Source of the DNA: CAYRVX01 sp964642165
Lineage (GTDB): Bacteria > Planctomycetota > Phycisphaerae > SM23-33
Direction: 5' to 3'
Length of the DNA: 44,877 nt
Assembly: GCA_964642165.1 (NCBI GenBank)
Contig: CAZXOC010000018.1
Span: 1 to 44,877, forward strand
Made by a program: the position numbers and the translations under genes
Part shown: positions 1 to 8,772 of the stretch, in pieces
Numbering within the stretch: position 1 is the first letter of the stretch
Layout of the letters: each line of letters starts with the position of its first letter
The notes under the pieces: model-generated
Databases searched by the model: none
Told to the model about the DNA's origin: nothing
Seen by the model: only the letters and a program-made list of their open reading frames with translations

Positions 1-54
1 CCGCAGGTCGCGAATGTGCTTCCGGGCGCCGCCGTTTTCCCTCATGTCACCCAT
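1..54 (-). CDS. 5' end of an unidentified gene, cut by the left window edge
   Basis: Reading leftwards from position 54 there is an ATG preceded at 8 nt by AAGGAG, a strong ribosome binding site. The 18 visible codons give MGDMRENGGARKHIRDLR with no stop before the edge. A second ATG (codon 4) is a less likely start. It lies 71 nt downstream of the OsmC-like gene on the same strand, so the two could be co-transcribed. The fragment is too short to assign a family. The evidence is the ribosome binding site plus open frame only. Confidence 0.5.
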   Translation of the reverse strand, partial: MGDMRENGGARKHIRDLR

Positions 55-125
55 CCGTTCCGCTCCTTCACGCGTGCCTGGGCCCCGCTGCACCTGTTCC
101 GGTGCGGAACGACGGGTCCGGGCGC

Positions 126-590
126 TCAGGGCCCGTCGCCGCGATCGGGCGCGCCGTCGGCGGCGCGCTGGCGCATGTCCAACTGGAGCGAGACCGGACA
201 GCTCAGGGAGGCCGACACCGGGCAGTACCTCTCCAGCTTCTCCCGGAGGCGGAGTGACCGGGCCTTGGCCAGCGATTCGCCGTTGTCCCAGGCCACGTCA
301 ATTCGCACCTCCACGCCCGAGAAGCGCAGGCCCTCGGGCGTCTTGGCCAGGACGCCCCGGGAGCGGCTCGAGTAGGCGGCCAGCGACAGGCCGAAGCGCT
401 CGGCGAAGTAGAGGAACGTGCTCATCAGGCAGCTCTCGACGGACGCCACGAACAGCTCTTCCGGGCACCAGGTTCGCGGCGGCCCGCCGAACTCGGGAGG
501 GGTGGCTACCTGGAGCAGGGGATTGTCGCGGGCGTTCAGCAGCGCCTGCTTGCCTTCCGTCCACCGCAGTGCCGTTTCGAATGCCGTCAT
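126..590 (-). CDS. OsmC/Ohr-family protein
   Basis: The 154-residue protein has the OsmC fold signature: PEELFVASVESC around residues 43-54 with the first conserved Cys (C54), and a second conserved Cys in YCPVSAS (C123). In OsmC/Ohr these two cysteines form the peroxidatic pair that reduces organic hydroperoxides with dihydrolipoamide or other thiols, so a cytoplasmic peroxide-detoxifying role is plausible. Extra cysteines occur at C42 and C131. The start at 590 is chosen because the OsmC homology begins at MTAFETALRW and GGGAAAGG lies just upstream; the longer frame to 788 is proline/arginine-rich shadow sequence. Many OsmC-like proteins have other thiol or hydrolase activities, so the exact substrate is open. 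Confidence 0.85.
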   Translation of the reverse strand: MTAFETALRWTEGKQALLNARDNPLLQVATPPEFGGPPRTWCPEELFVASVESCLMSTFLYFAERFGLSLAAYSSRSRGVLAKTPEGLRFSGVEVRIDVAWDNGESLAKARSLRLREKLERYCPVSASLSCPVSLQLDMRQRAADGAPDRGDGP

Positions 591-1259
591 GGTGCCTTTC
601 CCTGTGATGAATCGCGCGGGCGCCGCCCGGGCGCCTGTTCCTGCGCCGAGGCCGCGGGTCCCTCGCGACCCTGGCGGGCGCGGCGGCGCCATGCCCCGGA
701 GGCGCGGGTCTCGCAGGCCTGCTCCCCGTGGCTCGTGGTCGTCTTCCCGTTCGGGCGATGCGCCGAGCGTGCCGGGGGATCGGGGCATCCGGGCTGTGGT
801 TCCATCGTAGCGGCGGAGCGGCCAGTCGGCAAGGCCGCGCGCGATGCGCGCGTTGGGCGGGTCCCGCCCCGAGGCCGGGGGCCGGCCGGCGAGGTCCCGT
901 CGGGCCCGTTTGCACGATAAATGATTTTTCTACTGACTGTTACGTTCGTTTCTCGCTGCGACCACGCCGGCGGGCAGGCTGAATGTCCAAAATGGGGCGG
1001 AATGTCCAAAACCTGTACATAGATAAATACTTATATACGAATGACTTACGATGATTCTGGCCCTCCGGGCAGGCCCCAGGAGTGGACAGTTTTAACACAT
1101 AACTTCGAGACTTACGGCCGTTTTCCAGCGCGGCGGCGGGGGCCGCGAGAATTCCGCCGGAAGGGTCGAAAAGTGTCGCGCTAGGGCGCGCTCCGGCGGG
1201 GCGGGCCGGCGCCATCGGGCGGGTAACCGTAGGCGCGGCGGGCGGTTGCGGGCGGTCGG
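591..1259. other. Non-coding interval with an AT-rich island
   Basis: This 669-bp interval lies upstream of the OsmC-like gene and downstream of the esterase gene, both on the minus strand. Positions 591-905 and 1100-1259 are ordinary GC-rich sequence without a credible gene. Positions 905-1100 are markedly AT-rich for this genome and carry the 12-bp direct repeat and TATATA-type stretch described separately. I see no RNA gene here. Confidence 0.6.
981..1011. repeat. Tandem 12-bp direct repeat GAATGTCCAAAA
   Basis: GAATGTCCAAAA occurs exactly at 981-992 and 1000-1011, with starts 19 bp apart, close to two helical turns. A related TGGACAGTTTT occurs in the opposite orientation at about 1082-1092. 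The repeats sit in the AT-rich island upstream of the OsmC-like gene. They could be a regulator binding site or the decayed end of a mobile element; the sequence alone does not decide. Confidence 0.6.
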
Positions 1260-2003
1260 CTACGGGGTGCGGAGGTGGCGCATCACGAAGTCGAGCGTCT
1301 CGCCGATGTGGTCGCGCCAGTAGGGCCAACTGTGGTCGCCGGGGTGCTCGGCGTACTCGTGGGCGATGCCGAGTGCGTCGAGGTGGGCGTGGAACTCGCG
1401 GTTGCTTGCCAGCAGGCCGTCCTCGAGGCCGCAGTCCAGCCGCAAGGCAGGGACGTCCGGCGAGCCGGCGAGGGCCTCGGCGAGGCGGAAGACGTCGTAC
1501 TCGCCGGGCGGGAGGGCCTCCATCAGCTCCGAGGCGTAGGCGTGGCCCATCGGGCGCTCGGCGTGGGCGAAGTACAGCGCCCCGGAGTGGCTGACGGCGG
1601 CGCAGAACAGTTCCGGGTGCCGCAGGGCCAGCATGACGGCCCCGTAGCCGCCCATGCTGTTGCCGGCGAGGGCCCGCCCCTCGCGCGAGGCGATGGTGGG
1701 GAAGACGCGGTCGACGAAGCCGACGACGTCCCGGACGACGTGGTCCTCGTAGCGGTCGCCGCCGGGGGAGGGGTTGTTGCAGTAGAAGCTCCTGGCGCCG
1801 TCGGGCATGACGACGATCAGGGGCAGGTCGCGGACGAGGTCGGCGAGGGGCACATGGCGGTTCCAGATCGTCTGGTTGTCGCTCAGCCCGTGCAGCAGGT
1901 ACAGGACGCCGAGCGGCCCGGGCCTGTCGTCCGGGACGATCACGTCGAGGTGGTTGCACTTGCCCAGCGCCTCGCCCTGGAAGCTGATCGTGCAGGTGGC
2001 CAT
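1260..2003 (-). CDS. Esterase D/putative acetyl-esterase family alpha/beta hydrolase
   Basis: The 247-residue protein is a PF00756-type esterase. It shows the oxyanion-loop LLHGLSDN (about 37-43), the nucleophile elbow GNSMGG with Ser116, CGLEDGLL with the probable acid Asp195, and PGDHSW with His224, so the triad is complete. The family includes S-formylglutathione hydrolase and feruloyl/acetylxylan esterases; substrate cannot be assigned. No signal peptide is visible, suggesting a cytoplasmic enzyme. AGAGGA lies about 9 nt upstream of the ATG at 2003. It is divergent from the sulfatase gene across a 207-bp spacer. Confidence 0.88.
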   Translation of the reverse strand: MATCTISFQGEALGKCNHLDVIVPDDRPGPLGVLYLLHGLSDNQTIWNRHVPLADLVRDLPLIVVMPDGARSFYCNNPSPGGDRYEDHVVRDVVGFVDRVFPTIASREGRALAGNSMGGYGAVMLALRHPELFCAAVSHSGALYFAHAERPMGHAYASELMEALPPGEYDVFRLAEALAGSPDVPALRLDCGLEDGLLASNREFHAHLDALGIAHEYAEHPGDHSWPYWRDHIGETLDFVMRHLRTP

Positions 2004-2210
2004 GGTCTTCGTCCTCTCCGTCCGGGGGGCGCGAGGCAGCATAGCACACGTCCCGGTCGGTGAGAACGCTCCACCGGCGTCCGTCGGGGCGTGCCGGGCG
2101 GCGGGAGGCCATTTTGCGATGGACCGCCCGCGGCGGATCGCTGATGATCTTTCGCATTCCCGCCCCGCGCCGGCGGGAGGCGACGCGCCGGGCAGCCTGA
2201 AGGAGCCGCG

Positions 2211-3752
2211 ATGGCCGGCGAGAGACCCAACATCGTCTTCTTCATGGTCGATCAGCTCTCGGCGAAGTGGCTGGAGGGCGAGGCCGCGAAGGTCGTGCCG
2301 ACGCCGAATATCGACCACCTGCGCGACCTCGGCACGAGCTTCTCGAGCGCGTTCACCAGCAACCCGCTGTGCTGCCCCGCGCGGGCGACGCTGGCCACCG
2401 GGCTGACCACCCGCCAGCACGGCGTCCTCCAGAACGGCTACGAGCTGAACCCGAACCTCGTCACCTTCATGCGGGTGCTGCAGCTCGCCGGCTGGCGGAC
2501 CGGCGCGTTCGGCAAGGTGCACCTGCACAGCCACTATCACGGCGTGCACCCGGACTACCGCGTCTACGGCTACGACGTGGTCCGCAACACCGAGGACCCG
2601 CGGATGGGCGAGTGGATCGACTGGGTCCGCGAGGCGCACCCGGAGCACGTCGAGGCGGCGCTGAGCTGCTGCTGGAGCACGGCGATCCCGGAGCTGGCGT
2701 CCTACGGCCCGGAGGGGGAGGACCTCGCCTCGCGGATCCGGGAGGCCCGCCGGCGCCTCGGCGTGGACGAGCGCCCGCACGGCAACTACGCGCTGCCGTT
2801 CCCGGAGGCGGTCTCCCAGACGGCGTGGATCACCGCGGGCGCGATCGACTTCATCCGCTCCACGCCGGCCGAGCAGCCCCTGCACGCGCACGTGAGCTAC
2901 GTCCAGCCGCACAGCCCCTTCTGCCCCCCGGCGGAGTTCCTGAAGCTCGTCGACGCCGACGCCATCCCGGCGCCCGTCGAGCCGGAGTGGACCGAGGACC
3001 CGCGCCACCCGCCGTGCTTCGACGTCAGCGAGGGCGTCCGGCGGCGGATCCCCGACGACTGGCGGGCGTACCGCGCGTACTACTTCGCCGACGTGGCGCA
3101 CCTGGACCGCAAGCTCGGCGAGGTGATCGAGGCCCTCCGCCAGGCCGGACGCTGGGACAGCACGTACCTGCTGCTGCTGTCCGACCACGGCGAGCTGCTG
3201 TGCGACCACGGCTTCAGCGGCAAGGGCGAGCGCCACTACGACGCGTCGGTGCGGGTCCCGCTGATCGTCGCCGGGCCGGGCTTCCGCGGCGGGCAGACGT
3301 GCGACGCCTTCGTGCAGCTCGAGGACGTCATGCCGACGGTGCTGGAGATGGCCGGCCTGGCGGAGCCCACGCTGCCGGTGGGGGGGGCCTTCCAGAGGAC
3401 CGAGCCGCCGGCGCTTCCCGGGCGCTCGCTGATGGGCTTCTGCCGCGGCGAGCCCCCGAGCGAGTGGCGCGACAGCGTCTACATCGAGAGCTACAACAAC
3501 CTCCGGACAAACAGCCCGCAGGAATGGGCCCGGACGATCCGGAGCCGCCACTGGCGGTACACGTATTACCCGGCCGGGGGCGGCGAGCAGCTCTTCTGCC
3601 TGACCGACGACCCGGACGAGACGCGCAACCTGGCCCACGACCCGCAGGGCGCCGAGGTCCGCCGCCGCCTGCGCGACACGCTGCTGGAGGCGATCATCCT
3701 CCAGGACCACCCGCACACGCCGCGGAGCCTGTACCAGCTCGGCGTGCACTGA
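2211..3752 (+). CDS. Sulfatase (cysteine-type, formylglycine-dependent), cytoplasmic
   Basis: The 513-residue protein begins with the sulfatase N-terminus RPNIVFFMVDQ. It has the maturation signature C-C-P-A-R at 54-58, whose Cys54 is the residue oxidised to formylglycine in this family. Further metal/substrate motifs include SDHGEL (Asp325-His326) and GKGERHYD. It hydrolyses sulfate esters, probably from sulfated glycans or derived sugars. No signal peptide is present, so it should act on imported substrates in the cytoplasm. GAAGGAG precedes the ATG by 5-6 nt. The C-terminus has an IxLQDHP motif like that of the sulfatase at 23309-24796 (IQDHP), suggesting the two are paralogues of one subfamily. 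Confidence 0.93.
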   Translation: MAGERPNIVFFMVDQLSAKWLEGEAAKVVPTPNIDHLRDLGTSFSSAFTSNPLCCPARATLATGLTTRQHGVLQNGYELNPNLVTFMRVLQLAGWRTGAFGKVHLHSHYHGVHPDYRVYGYDVVRNTEDPRMGEWIDWVREAHPEHVEAALSCCWSTAIPELASYGPEGEDLASRIREARRRLGVDERPHGNYALPFPEAVSQTAWITAGAIDFIRSTPAEQPLHAHVSYVQPHSPFCPPAEFLKLVDADAIPAPVEPEWTEDPRHPPCFDVSEGVRRRIPDDWRAYRAYYFADVAHLDRKLGEVIEALRQAGRWDSTYLLLLSDHGELLCDHGFSGKGERHYDASVRVPLIVAGPGFRGGQTCDAFVQLEDVMPTVLEMAGLAEPTLPVGGAFQRTEPPALPGRSLMGFCRGEPPSEWRDSVYIESYNNLRTNSPQEWARTIRSRHWRYTYYPAGGGEQLFCLTDDPDETRNLAHDPQGAEVRRRLRDTLLEAIILQDHPHTPRSLYQLGVH

Positions 3753-3797
3753 CCGGGCCGCCGCGCCCCAGGGACCCGCGCCGCGGCGAGCGACACG

Positions 3798-5800
3798 ATG
3801 AAAGCCGATCGCAACCCGATCCACCGTGCCATGGCGCTCCACCGAGCGGGGCGGTCCGACGAGGCCGCCGCGATCTGCCGGGAGGTCCTCGCCGGCGACC
3901 CCGGACACGTCCGGGCGCGGTGCCTGCTCGGCGCGATGGCGCACGCGGGGGGCGACGACGCGGCGGCCGTCGAGCACTTCCGAGAGGCGCTGGAGACCGA
4001 CCCCGGCTGCGGCGAGGCGCTGGCGGGGCTCGGCGAGGCCCTGCACGCTCTCGATCGCGTGGACGAGGCCGTCGACGTGCTCCGCCAGGCCGCCGCGGCG
4101 CTTCCGGACCGCGCCGGCGTGTGGGGCGAGCTCGGCGACGCGCTCCAGACGGCCCGGCGGCTCGAGGAGGCCGTCGAGGCCTACCGCTGCGCCCTGGCGC
4201 TCGACGGCATGCTCGGGGGGGCGCTGTACGGCCTGGGCTGCGCGCAGCTCGCGATGCAGCGGTACGCCGCGGCGGCGGAGACGTTCCGCAAGATCCTCGA
4301 CGCCGGTGCCGACCACGCCCCGACGCATCACAACCTCGCCAAGGCGATCTTCGAGCTCGGGCGGGTCAGCGAGGCGATGCGTCACTTNNNNNNNNNNNNN
4401 NNNNNNNNNNNNNNNNNNNNNNNNNNNNNNNNNNNNNNNNNNNNNNNNNNNNNNNNNNNNNNNNNNNNNNNNNNNNNNNNNNNNNNNACCTCGCCAAGGC
4501 GATCTTCGAGCTCGGGCGGGTCAGCGAGGCGATGCGTCACTTCCGCCGGGCGGCGGCGCTGGACCCGGCCGGGCCGGCGGCGGGCGCGGTGGCCGTCAGC
4601 ATCCCGGGCGATCCCGAGGCGGACAACCGCGCGGTCCTCGACGCGCGGCGGAACCTGGCGTCGAAGCTGCGCGGCGGGACTCGTGAGCGCCCGAGGCGGC
4701 GCGGGCACGGGAAGCGTCCGCTGCGGGTCGCGTACGTCTCGGCCTTCTTCGCCGACCGCAACTGGATGAAGCCCGTCTGGGGGCTGATCAACCGTCACGA
4801 CCGCGAGCGGTTCGAGGTCCACCTGCTGTCCGACGCGCCGCGGGGAGCCATCCGCCACGGCTACCAGGAGCACCCGTCCGACCGGTTCCACGACATCTCG
4901 GGGCTCCCCAACGACCGGGTGGCCGCCCTGGTCGAGCAGCATGACGTCGACCTGCTCGTGGACCTGAACGGCTACAGCTGCGTCCGCCGGCTGGGGCTCC
5001 TCGCCGCCGGGCCCGCGCCCGTCGTCGCCGGCTGGTTCAACCTGTACGCCACGACGGGACTGGCCGGCGTGGACTGCCTCATCGGCGACGAGCACGTCAT
5101 CCCGCCGGAGGAGGAGCCGTTCTACACCGAGCGAATCCTCCGCGTGCCGGGCTCGTATCTGACGTTCGAGGTGACGTACCCCGTCCCGGACGTGGCCGAG
5201 CCGCCCTGCGGGACGGCCGAGTGCTTCACGTTCGGCTGCCTCGCGTCGCAGTACAAGATCACGCCGCGGGTGATGGACGCGTGGGCGGAGGTCCTCCGCC
5301 GCGGCGGCGACAGCCGGCTTCTGCTTCGCAACGCCACGCTCGGCTCGCCGGACAACCGGGCGTACGTGCGGGGGCAGTTCGCCGCCCGCGGCGTCACCGC
5401 CGACCGCCTCGAGCTGCACGGGCCGGCGGAGCACTACGAGTTCCTGGGCACGTACGACCGCATCGACCTGGCGCTCGACCCCTTCCCCTACAGCGGGGGC
5501 ACGACCACGAGCGAGGCGATCTGGCAGGGCGTGGGCGTGCTGACCTTCCGGGGCGACCGCTGGGCCGCGCGGACCAGCGAGTCGATCCTGCGGGCGGGGG
5601 GGCTGTCGGACTTCGTGGCTGCCGACGTCGGCGACTACGTCGAGCGGGCCGTCCAGTGGGCGTGCGACGAGGGCCGCCGGGCGCGGCTGGCGGAGCTGCG
5701 GCGGGGCATGAGAGACCGCCTCGGCGCCTCGGCGGTCTGCGACACGGAGAGCTTCGCGAGGAACATGGAACGCCTGTACGTGAGCCTGTGCGAGGGATGA
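3798..5800 (+). CDS. TPR-repeat protein with GT41 (O-GlcNAc-transferase/SPINDLY-like) domain, split by an assembly scar
   Basis: The N-terminal part has about six TPR repeats (roughly residues 9-205). The C-terminal part is a GT41-type glycosyltransferase: FGCLASQYKITP, then LDPFPYSGGTTTSEAIWQG, the nucleotide-sugar-binding region of the O-GlcNAc transferase/SPINDLY family. It probably transfers a sugar to Ser/Thr of proteins. A run of 100 N interrupts the gene, and the reading frame before the gap differs from that after it. Removing the N run and one copy of the flanking 55-bp duplicate (155 nt) puts both parts in one frame and gives a 615-residue protein. The start at 3798 has only a weak GCGAG upstream. 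It follows the sulfatase gene by 45 nt, so co-transcription is possible. Confidence 0.85.
4333..4542. other. Scaffold gap (100 N) flanked by an exact 55-bp duplication
   Basis: Positions 4333-4387 and 4488-4542 are identical over 55 bp and abut the two sides of the N run 4388-4487. This is what results when two contigs that overlap by one k-mer are scaffolded instead of merged. Collapsing the overlap restores a single reading frame through the TPR/GT41 gene, which supports the artefact explanation. Confidence 0.93.
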
Positions 5801-5805
5801 AGGGG

Positions 5806-5833
5806 AAGCCCACTGTCCCGCGCCCGTGGGCTT
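5806..5833 (+). terminator. Hairpin after the TPR/GT41 gene
   Basis: AAGCCCAC (5806-5813) and GTGGGCTT (5826-5833) form a perfect 8-bp stem with a 12-nt loop, starting 6 nt after the stop codon. No clear T tract follows, so it may stabilise the 3' end or act as a weak terminator. Confidence 0.45.
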
Positions 5834-5956
5834 GGTGGGGCGGGGCGGGGGGAACTTCCGTGCGGATTCCCGGTTAAAGGGCTTGGATTCGTCGTCTTCC
5901 GGGGGGAAGATGGACGTCCCATTTGCGCCGAGAACCCAGAAGGAGAAGCACACGCT

Positions 5957-7255
5957 ATGGAACATGCCAAGACAAGCCCAAGCAAGGGCGCGGTGACGCG
6001 TCGGAGCTTTCTGAAGGCGTCGGCGGCGGCGTCGGCCGGCGTCCTCGCCGGCGGCGCGGCCCTGCCGCGCGCCTTCGCCGCGGGGTCCGACACGCTGAAG
6101 GTGGGCCTGATCGGCTGCGGCGGCCGGGGCACGGACGCGGCCAAGAACTGCGTCGCCGCGGCGCCGGGCGTCCAGATCGTCGCCCTCGCCGACGCCTTCA
6201 AGGATCGCCTGGACGGCAGCCGGAACGAGCTGAACAAGCTCGGGCGGGCCAAGGCGGACATCCCCGCCGGCAACTGCTTCGTGGGCCTGGAGGCCTACAA
6301 GAAGGTCATCGCCTCGGGCGTGGACGTGGTGATCCTGGCGACGCCGCCGGGGTTCCGCCCGATCCACCTCGCCGAGGCCGTCCGGGCCGGCAAGCACGTG
6401 TTCATGGAGAAGCCCGTCGCGGTCGACCCGGTCGGCGTGCGGTCGGTGATCGCCTCGGGCGCGGTCGCGGACGAGAAGAGGCTCTCGATCGTCGCGGGCA
6501 CGCAGCGGCGCCACGAGCCGAAGTACATCGAGACGATCAAGCGGATCCACGGCGGGACGATCGGGCGGCTGGTGTCGGCCCAATGCTACTGGAACCAGGG
6601 AACGCTGTGGGTCCACGACCGCCGGAGGGAATACAACGACGTGGAGTGGCAGCTCCGCAACTGGCTGTACTTCGCGTGGCTCAGCGGCGACCACATCGTC
6701 GAGCAGCACGTGCACAACATCGACGTGGTCACCTGGGCGTTCGGCAGCCCGCCGGAGCGGGCCTACGCCATGGGCGGGCGCGCCGCCCGGAAGGGCGCGC
6801 GGCACGGCAACATCTACGACCACTTCTGCGTGGAGTTCTGGTACCCCGGCGGCGCCCGGACGATCAGCCAGTGCCGCCAGACCGCCCGCGCCAGCAACCG
6901 CGTCGGCGAGCGCGTCGCCGGCAGCGAGGGCACCAGCGACTGCGCGGGGAAGATCTGGGACCTGAAGGGCAAGATGATCTGGGAGTACAAGGGCGACTAC
7001 CCCAACCCCTACGTCCGCGAGCACGCCGACCTGATCGCCAGCATCCGCGGCGGCAAGCGGTTCAACGAGGCCAAGCAAGTCGCCGAGAGCACGATGGCCG
7101 CCGTCATGGGCCGCATGTCCGCCTACACCGGACGCGAGCTCCAGTGGAGCTGGGCCATGAAGGCCTCGAAGCTCGACCTCGTGCCCAAGGACCTGAAGTT
7201 CGGCCCCAAGCCCGTGGACCCCGTCCCCAAGCCGGGCAGCACGAGGCTCGTGTGA
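5957..7255 (+). CDS. Gfo/Idh/MocA oxidoreductase with Tat signal
   Basis: The 432-residue protein starts with a twin-arginine signal (TRRSFLK, Arg15-Arg16, then an Ala-rich hydrophobic stretch to about residue 42). The Rossmann fingerprint GLIGCGGRG lies at 50-58 and the family's EKP motif at 151-153, whose Lys is catalytic in characterised members. The C-terminal half is the typical alpha/beta substrate domain. Members oxidise or epimerise sugars and inositols with NAD(P); exported ones such as Zymomonas GFOR carry a tightly bound cofactor. AGAAGGAG precedes the ATG. A close paralogue follows 57 nt downstream. Confidence 0.92.
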   Translation: MEHAKTSPSKGAVTRRSFLKASAAASAGVLAGGAALPRAFAAGSDTLKVGLIGCGGRGTDAAKNCVAAAPGVQIVALADAFKDRLDGSRNELNKLGRAKADIPAGNCFVGLEAYKKVIASGVDVVILATPPGFRPIHLAEAVRAGKHVFMEKPVAVDPVGVRSVIASGAVADEKRLSIVAGTQRRHEPKYIETIKRIHGGTIGRLVSAQCYWNQGTLWVHDRRREYNDVEWQLRNWLYFAWLSGDHIVEQHVHNIDVVTWAFGSPPERAYAMGGRAARKGARHGNIYDHFCVEFWYPGGARTISQCRQTARASNRVGERVAGSEGTSDCAGKIWDLKGKMIWEYKGDYPNPYVREHADLIASIRGGKRFNEAKQVAESTMAAVMGRMSAYTGRELQWSWAMKASKLDLVPKDLKFGPKPVDPVPKPGSTRLV

Positions 7256-7312
7256 GCGGGCGCGTCGTGGATGGCTCGGTTGGGATCTCCGCAACGAAGA
7301 GGAAACGCAACG

Positions 7313-8656
7313 ATGGCTAGGCAACGAGAGACTCGCAGGAAACGAACGGCGCCCGACACGTCGGTGAACCTGGTCTCCGAGGGCGGCTCGGACCGGATCA
7401 AGATCGGGCTGATCGGCTGCGGCGGCCGCGGCAGAGGCGCCGTCAAGGACAGCATGCGCGCCGAACCGGCGGTGACGATCGTGGCCGTCCACGACGTGTT
7501 CAAGAGCAAGGCCAGCAAGGCCGCCGAAGGCTTCAAGCGGGAGTTCAAGGACCGCTGTCAGATCAAGGACGACCACGTCTTCTCGGGCTTCGGCGGCTAC
7601 CGCGACCTGTGCGCGGCGGACCTGGACATGGTGCTGATGGCCACCCCGCCGGTCTTCCGCCCGTACCACCTGATGGCGGCGATCCAGGGGGGCAAGAGCG
7701 TCTTCATGGAGAAGCCCGTGGCGGTGGACCCGGCCGGGTGCCGGCAGGTGATCGCGGCGGCTGAGCTGGCGACGAAGAAGGGGCTGGGCATCACGTGCGG
7801 CACGCAGCGGCGCCACTCGGGCAACTACAAGGCCAACATGGCGAAGATTCACGAGGGCGCCCTCGGCGAGCTGGTCGGCGGGCAGTGCTACTGGAACGGC
7901 GGGGGGATCTGGTACCGCGGGCCCGACCCCCGCATCATGGACAAGTGGACCGAGCTGGAGTGGCAGTGCCACAACTGGTACCACTTCACGTGGCTCAGCG
8001 GCGACCAGGTCTGCGAGCAGCACATCCACAACATCGACATCATCAACTGGTGCTTCCAGGGCCCGCCGGTGCGGTTCTGCGGCATGGGCGGACGCCTCAC
8101 CCGCGACTACGAGAAGCAGGCCCGAGCGGCCAGCATCGCCATCAACGGCAACGACAAGAAGACCGAGGCGTACCGCGGGGACATCTACTGCCACATCGGC
8201 ACGGAGCTGACCTACGCCAACGGCGCCCGTGTGCTGAGCATGGGCCGCCACGCCCCCCGGTCTACCAACCGCACCGGCGAGCACATCGTCGGCACCGAGG
8301 CCCACAGCAACTGCCGCGGCACGATCTGGTCCCACGACACCGACGCCAAGGGCAAGCACAAGACGCTCTGGCAGTTCAAGGGACGCGGCACCAACGGACG
8401 CAACGAGGAGCACGCCATCCTCGTGCGGACCATCCGCGAGGGCAAGCCCATCAACGAGGGCCGGCGCATCGCCGAGAGCACCCTCACCGCCGTCGGCTGC
8501 CGCATGAGCGCCTTCACCGGCCGCGAGTTCACCTGGGACTGGCTGCTGAAGTCCTCCAAGCTGGACTACCTCCCGCCGGACGTGGAGAAGAACCTCAAGC
8601 CCGGGCCGGGCATCTTCCACCCCGTGGCGGTCCCGGGCCAGACCAAGCTCATCTGA
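7313..8656 (+). CDS. Gfo/Idh/MocA oxidoreductase, cytoplasmic paralogue
   Basis: The 447-residue protein has GLIGCGGRG (about 32-40) and EKP (133-135), and resembles the preceding gene over its whole length (for example shared TQRRH, QCYWN and FAWLSGD/FTWLSGD-type segments). Unlike its neighbour it has no hydrophobic Tat stretch: the N-terminus is charged (RETRRKRTAPDT) and runs straight to the Rossmann domain, so it should stay in the cytoplasm. The start at 7313 is chosen because AAGAGGAAAC lies upstream; an ATG at 7271 has no such site. The pair may act on related substrates in two compartments. Confidence 0.9.
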   Translation: MARQRETRRKRTAPDTSVNLVSEGGSDRIKIGLIGCGGRGRGAVKDSMRAEPAVTIVAVHDVFKSKASKAAEGFKREFKDRCQIKDDHVFSGFGGYRDLCAADLDMVLMATPPVFRPYHLMAAIQGGKSVFMEKPVAVDPAGCRQVIAAAELATKKGLGITCGTQRRHSGNYKANMAKIHEGALGELVGGQCYWNGGGIWYRGPDPRIMDKWTELEWQCHNWYHFTWLSGDQVCEQHIHNIDIINWCFQGPPVRFCGMGGRLTRDYEKQARAASIAINGNDKKTEAYRGDIYCHIGTELTYANGARVLSMGRHAPRSTNRTGEHIVGTEAHSNCRGTIWSHDTDAKGKHKTLWQFKGRGTNGRNEEHAILVRTIREGKPINEGRRIAESTLTAVGCRMSAFTGREFTWDWLLKSSKLDYLPPDVEKNLKPGPGIFHPVAVPGQTKLI

Positions 8657-8711
8657 CCGCCGCCCGCCGCGCCGCGGGCGACGGGAGGCCCGGAACAACC
8701 GACAGCGGACG

Positions 8712-8752
8712 CAACAGCCGACCATGCCGCCTCGGCGCGTGGTCGGCTGTTG
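8712..8752 (+). terminator. Strong stem-loop after the Gfo/Idh pair
   Basis: CAACAGCCGACCA (8712-8724) and TGGTCGGCTGTTG (8740-8752) are perfect 13-bp complements; the loop contains a further 4-bp GCCG/CGGC stem. It is followed by GGCTTTGT, a short T-rich stretch. It separates the Gfo/Idh pair from the beta-helix gene and probably ends the upstream transcript. Confidence 0.65.
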
Positions 8753-8772
8753 GGCTTTGTGGAGAGGACGCC

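Noticed and set aside
4382..8725. A very long minus-strand open frame (over 1400 codons)
   Set aside because: It lies antisense to the TPR/GT41 and two Gfo/Idh genes, is full of Arg/Ala/Val/Asp repeats and shows no domain; such frames arise from the GC bias at third codon positions.
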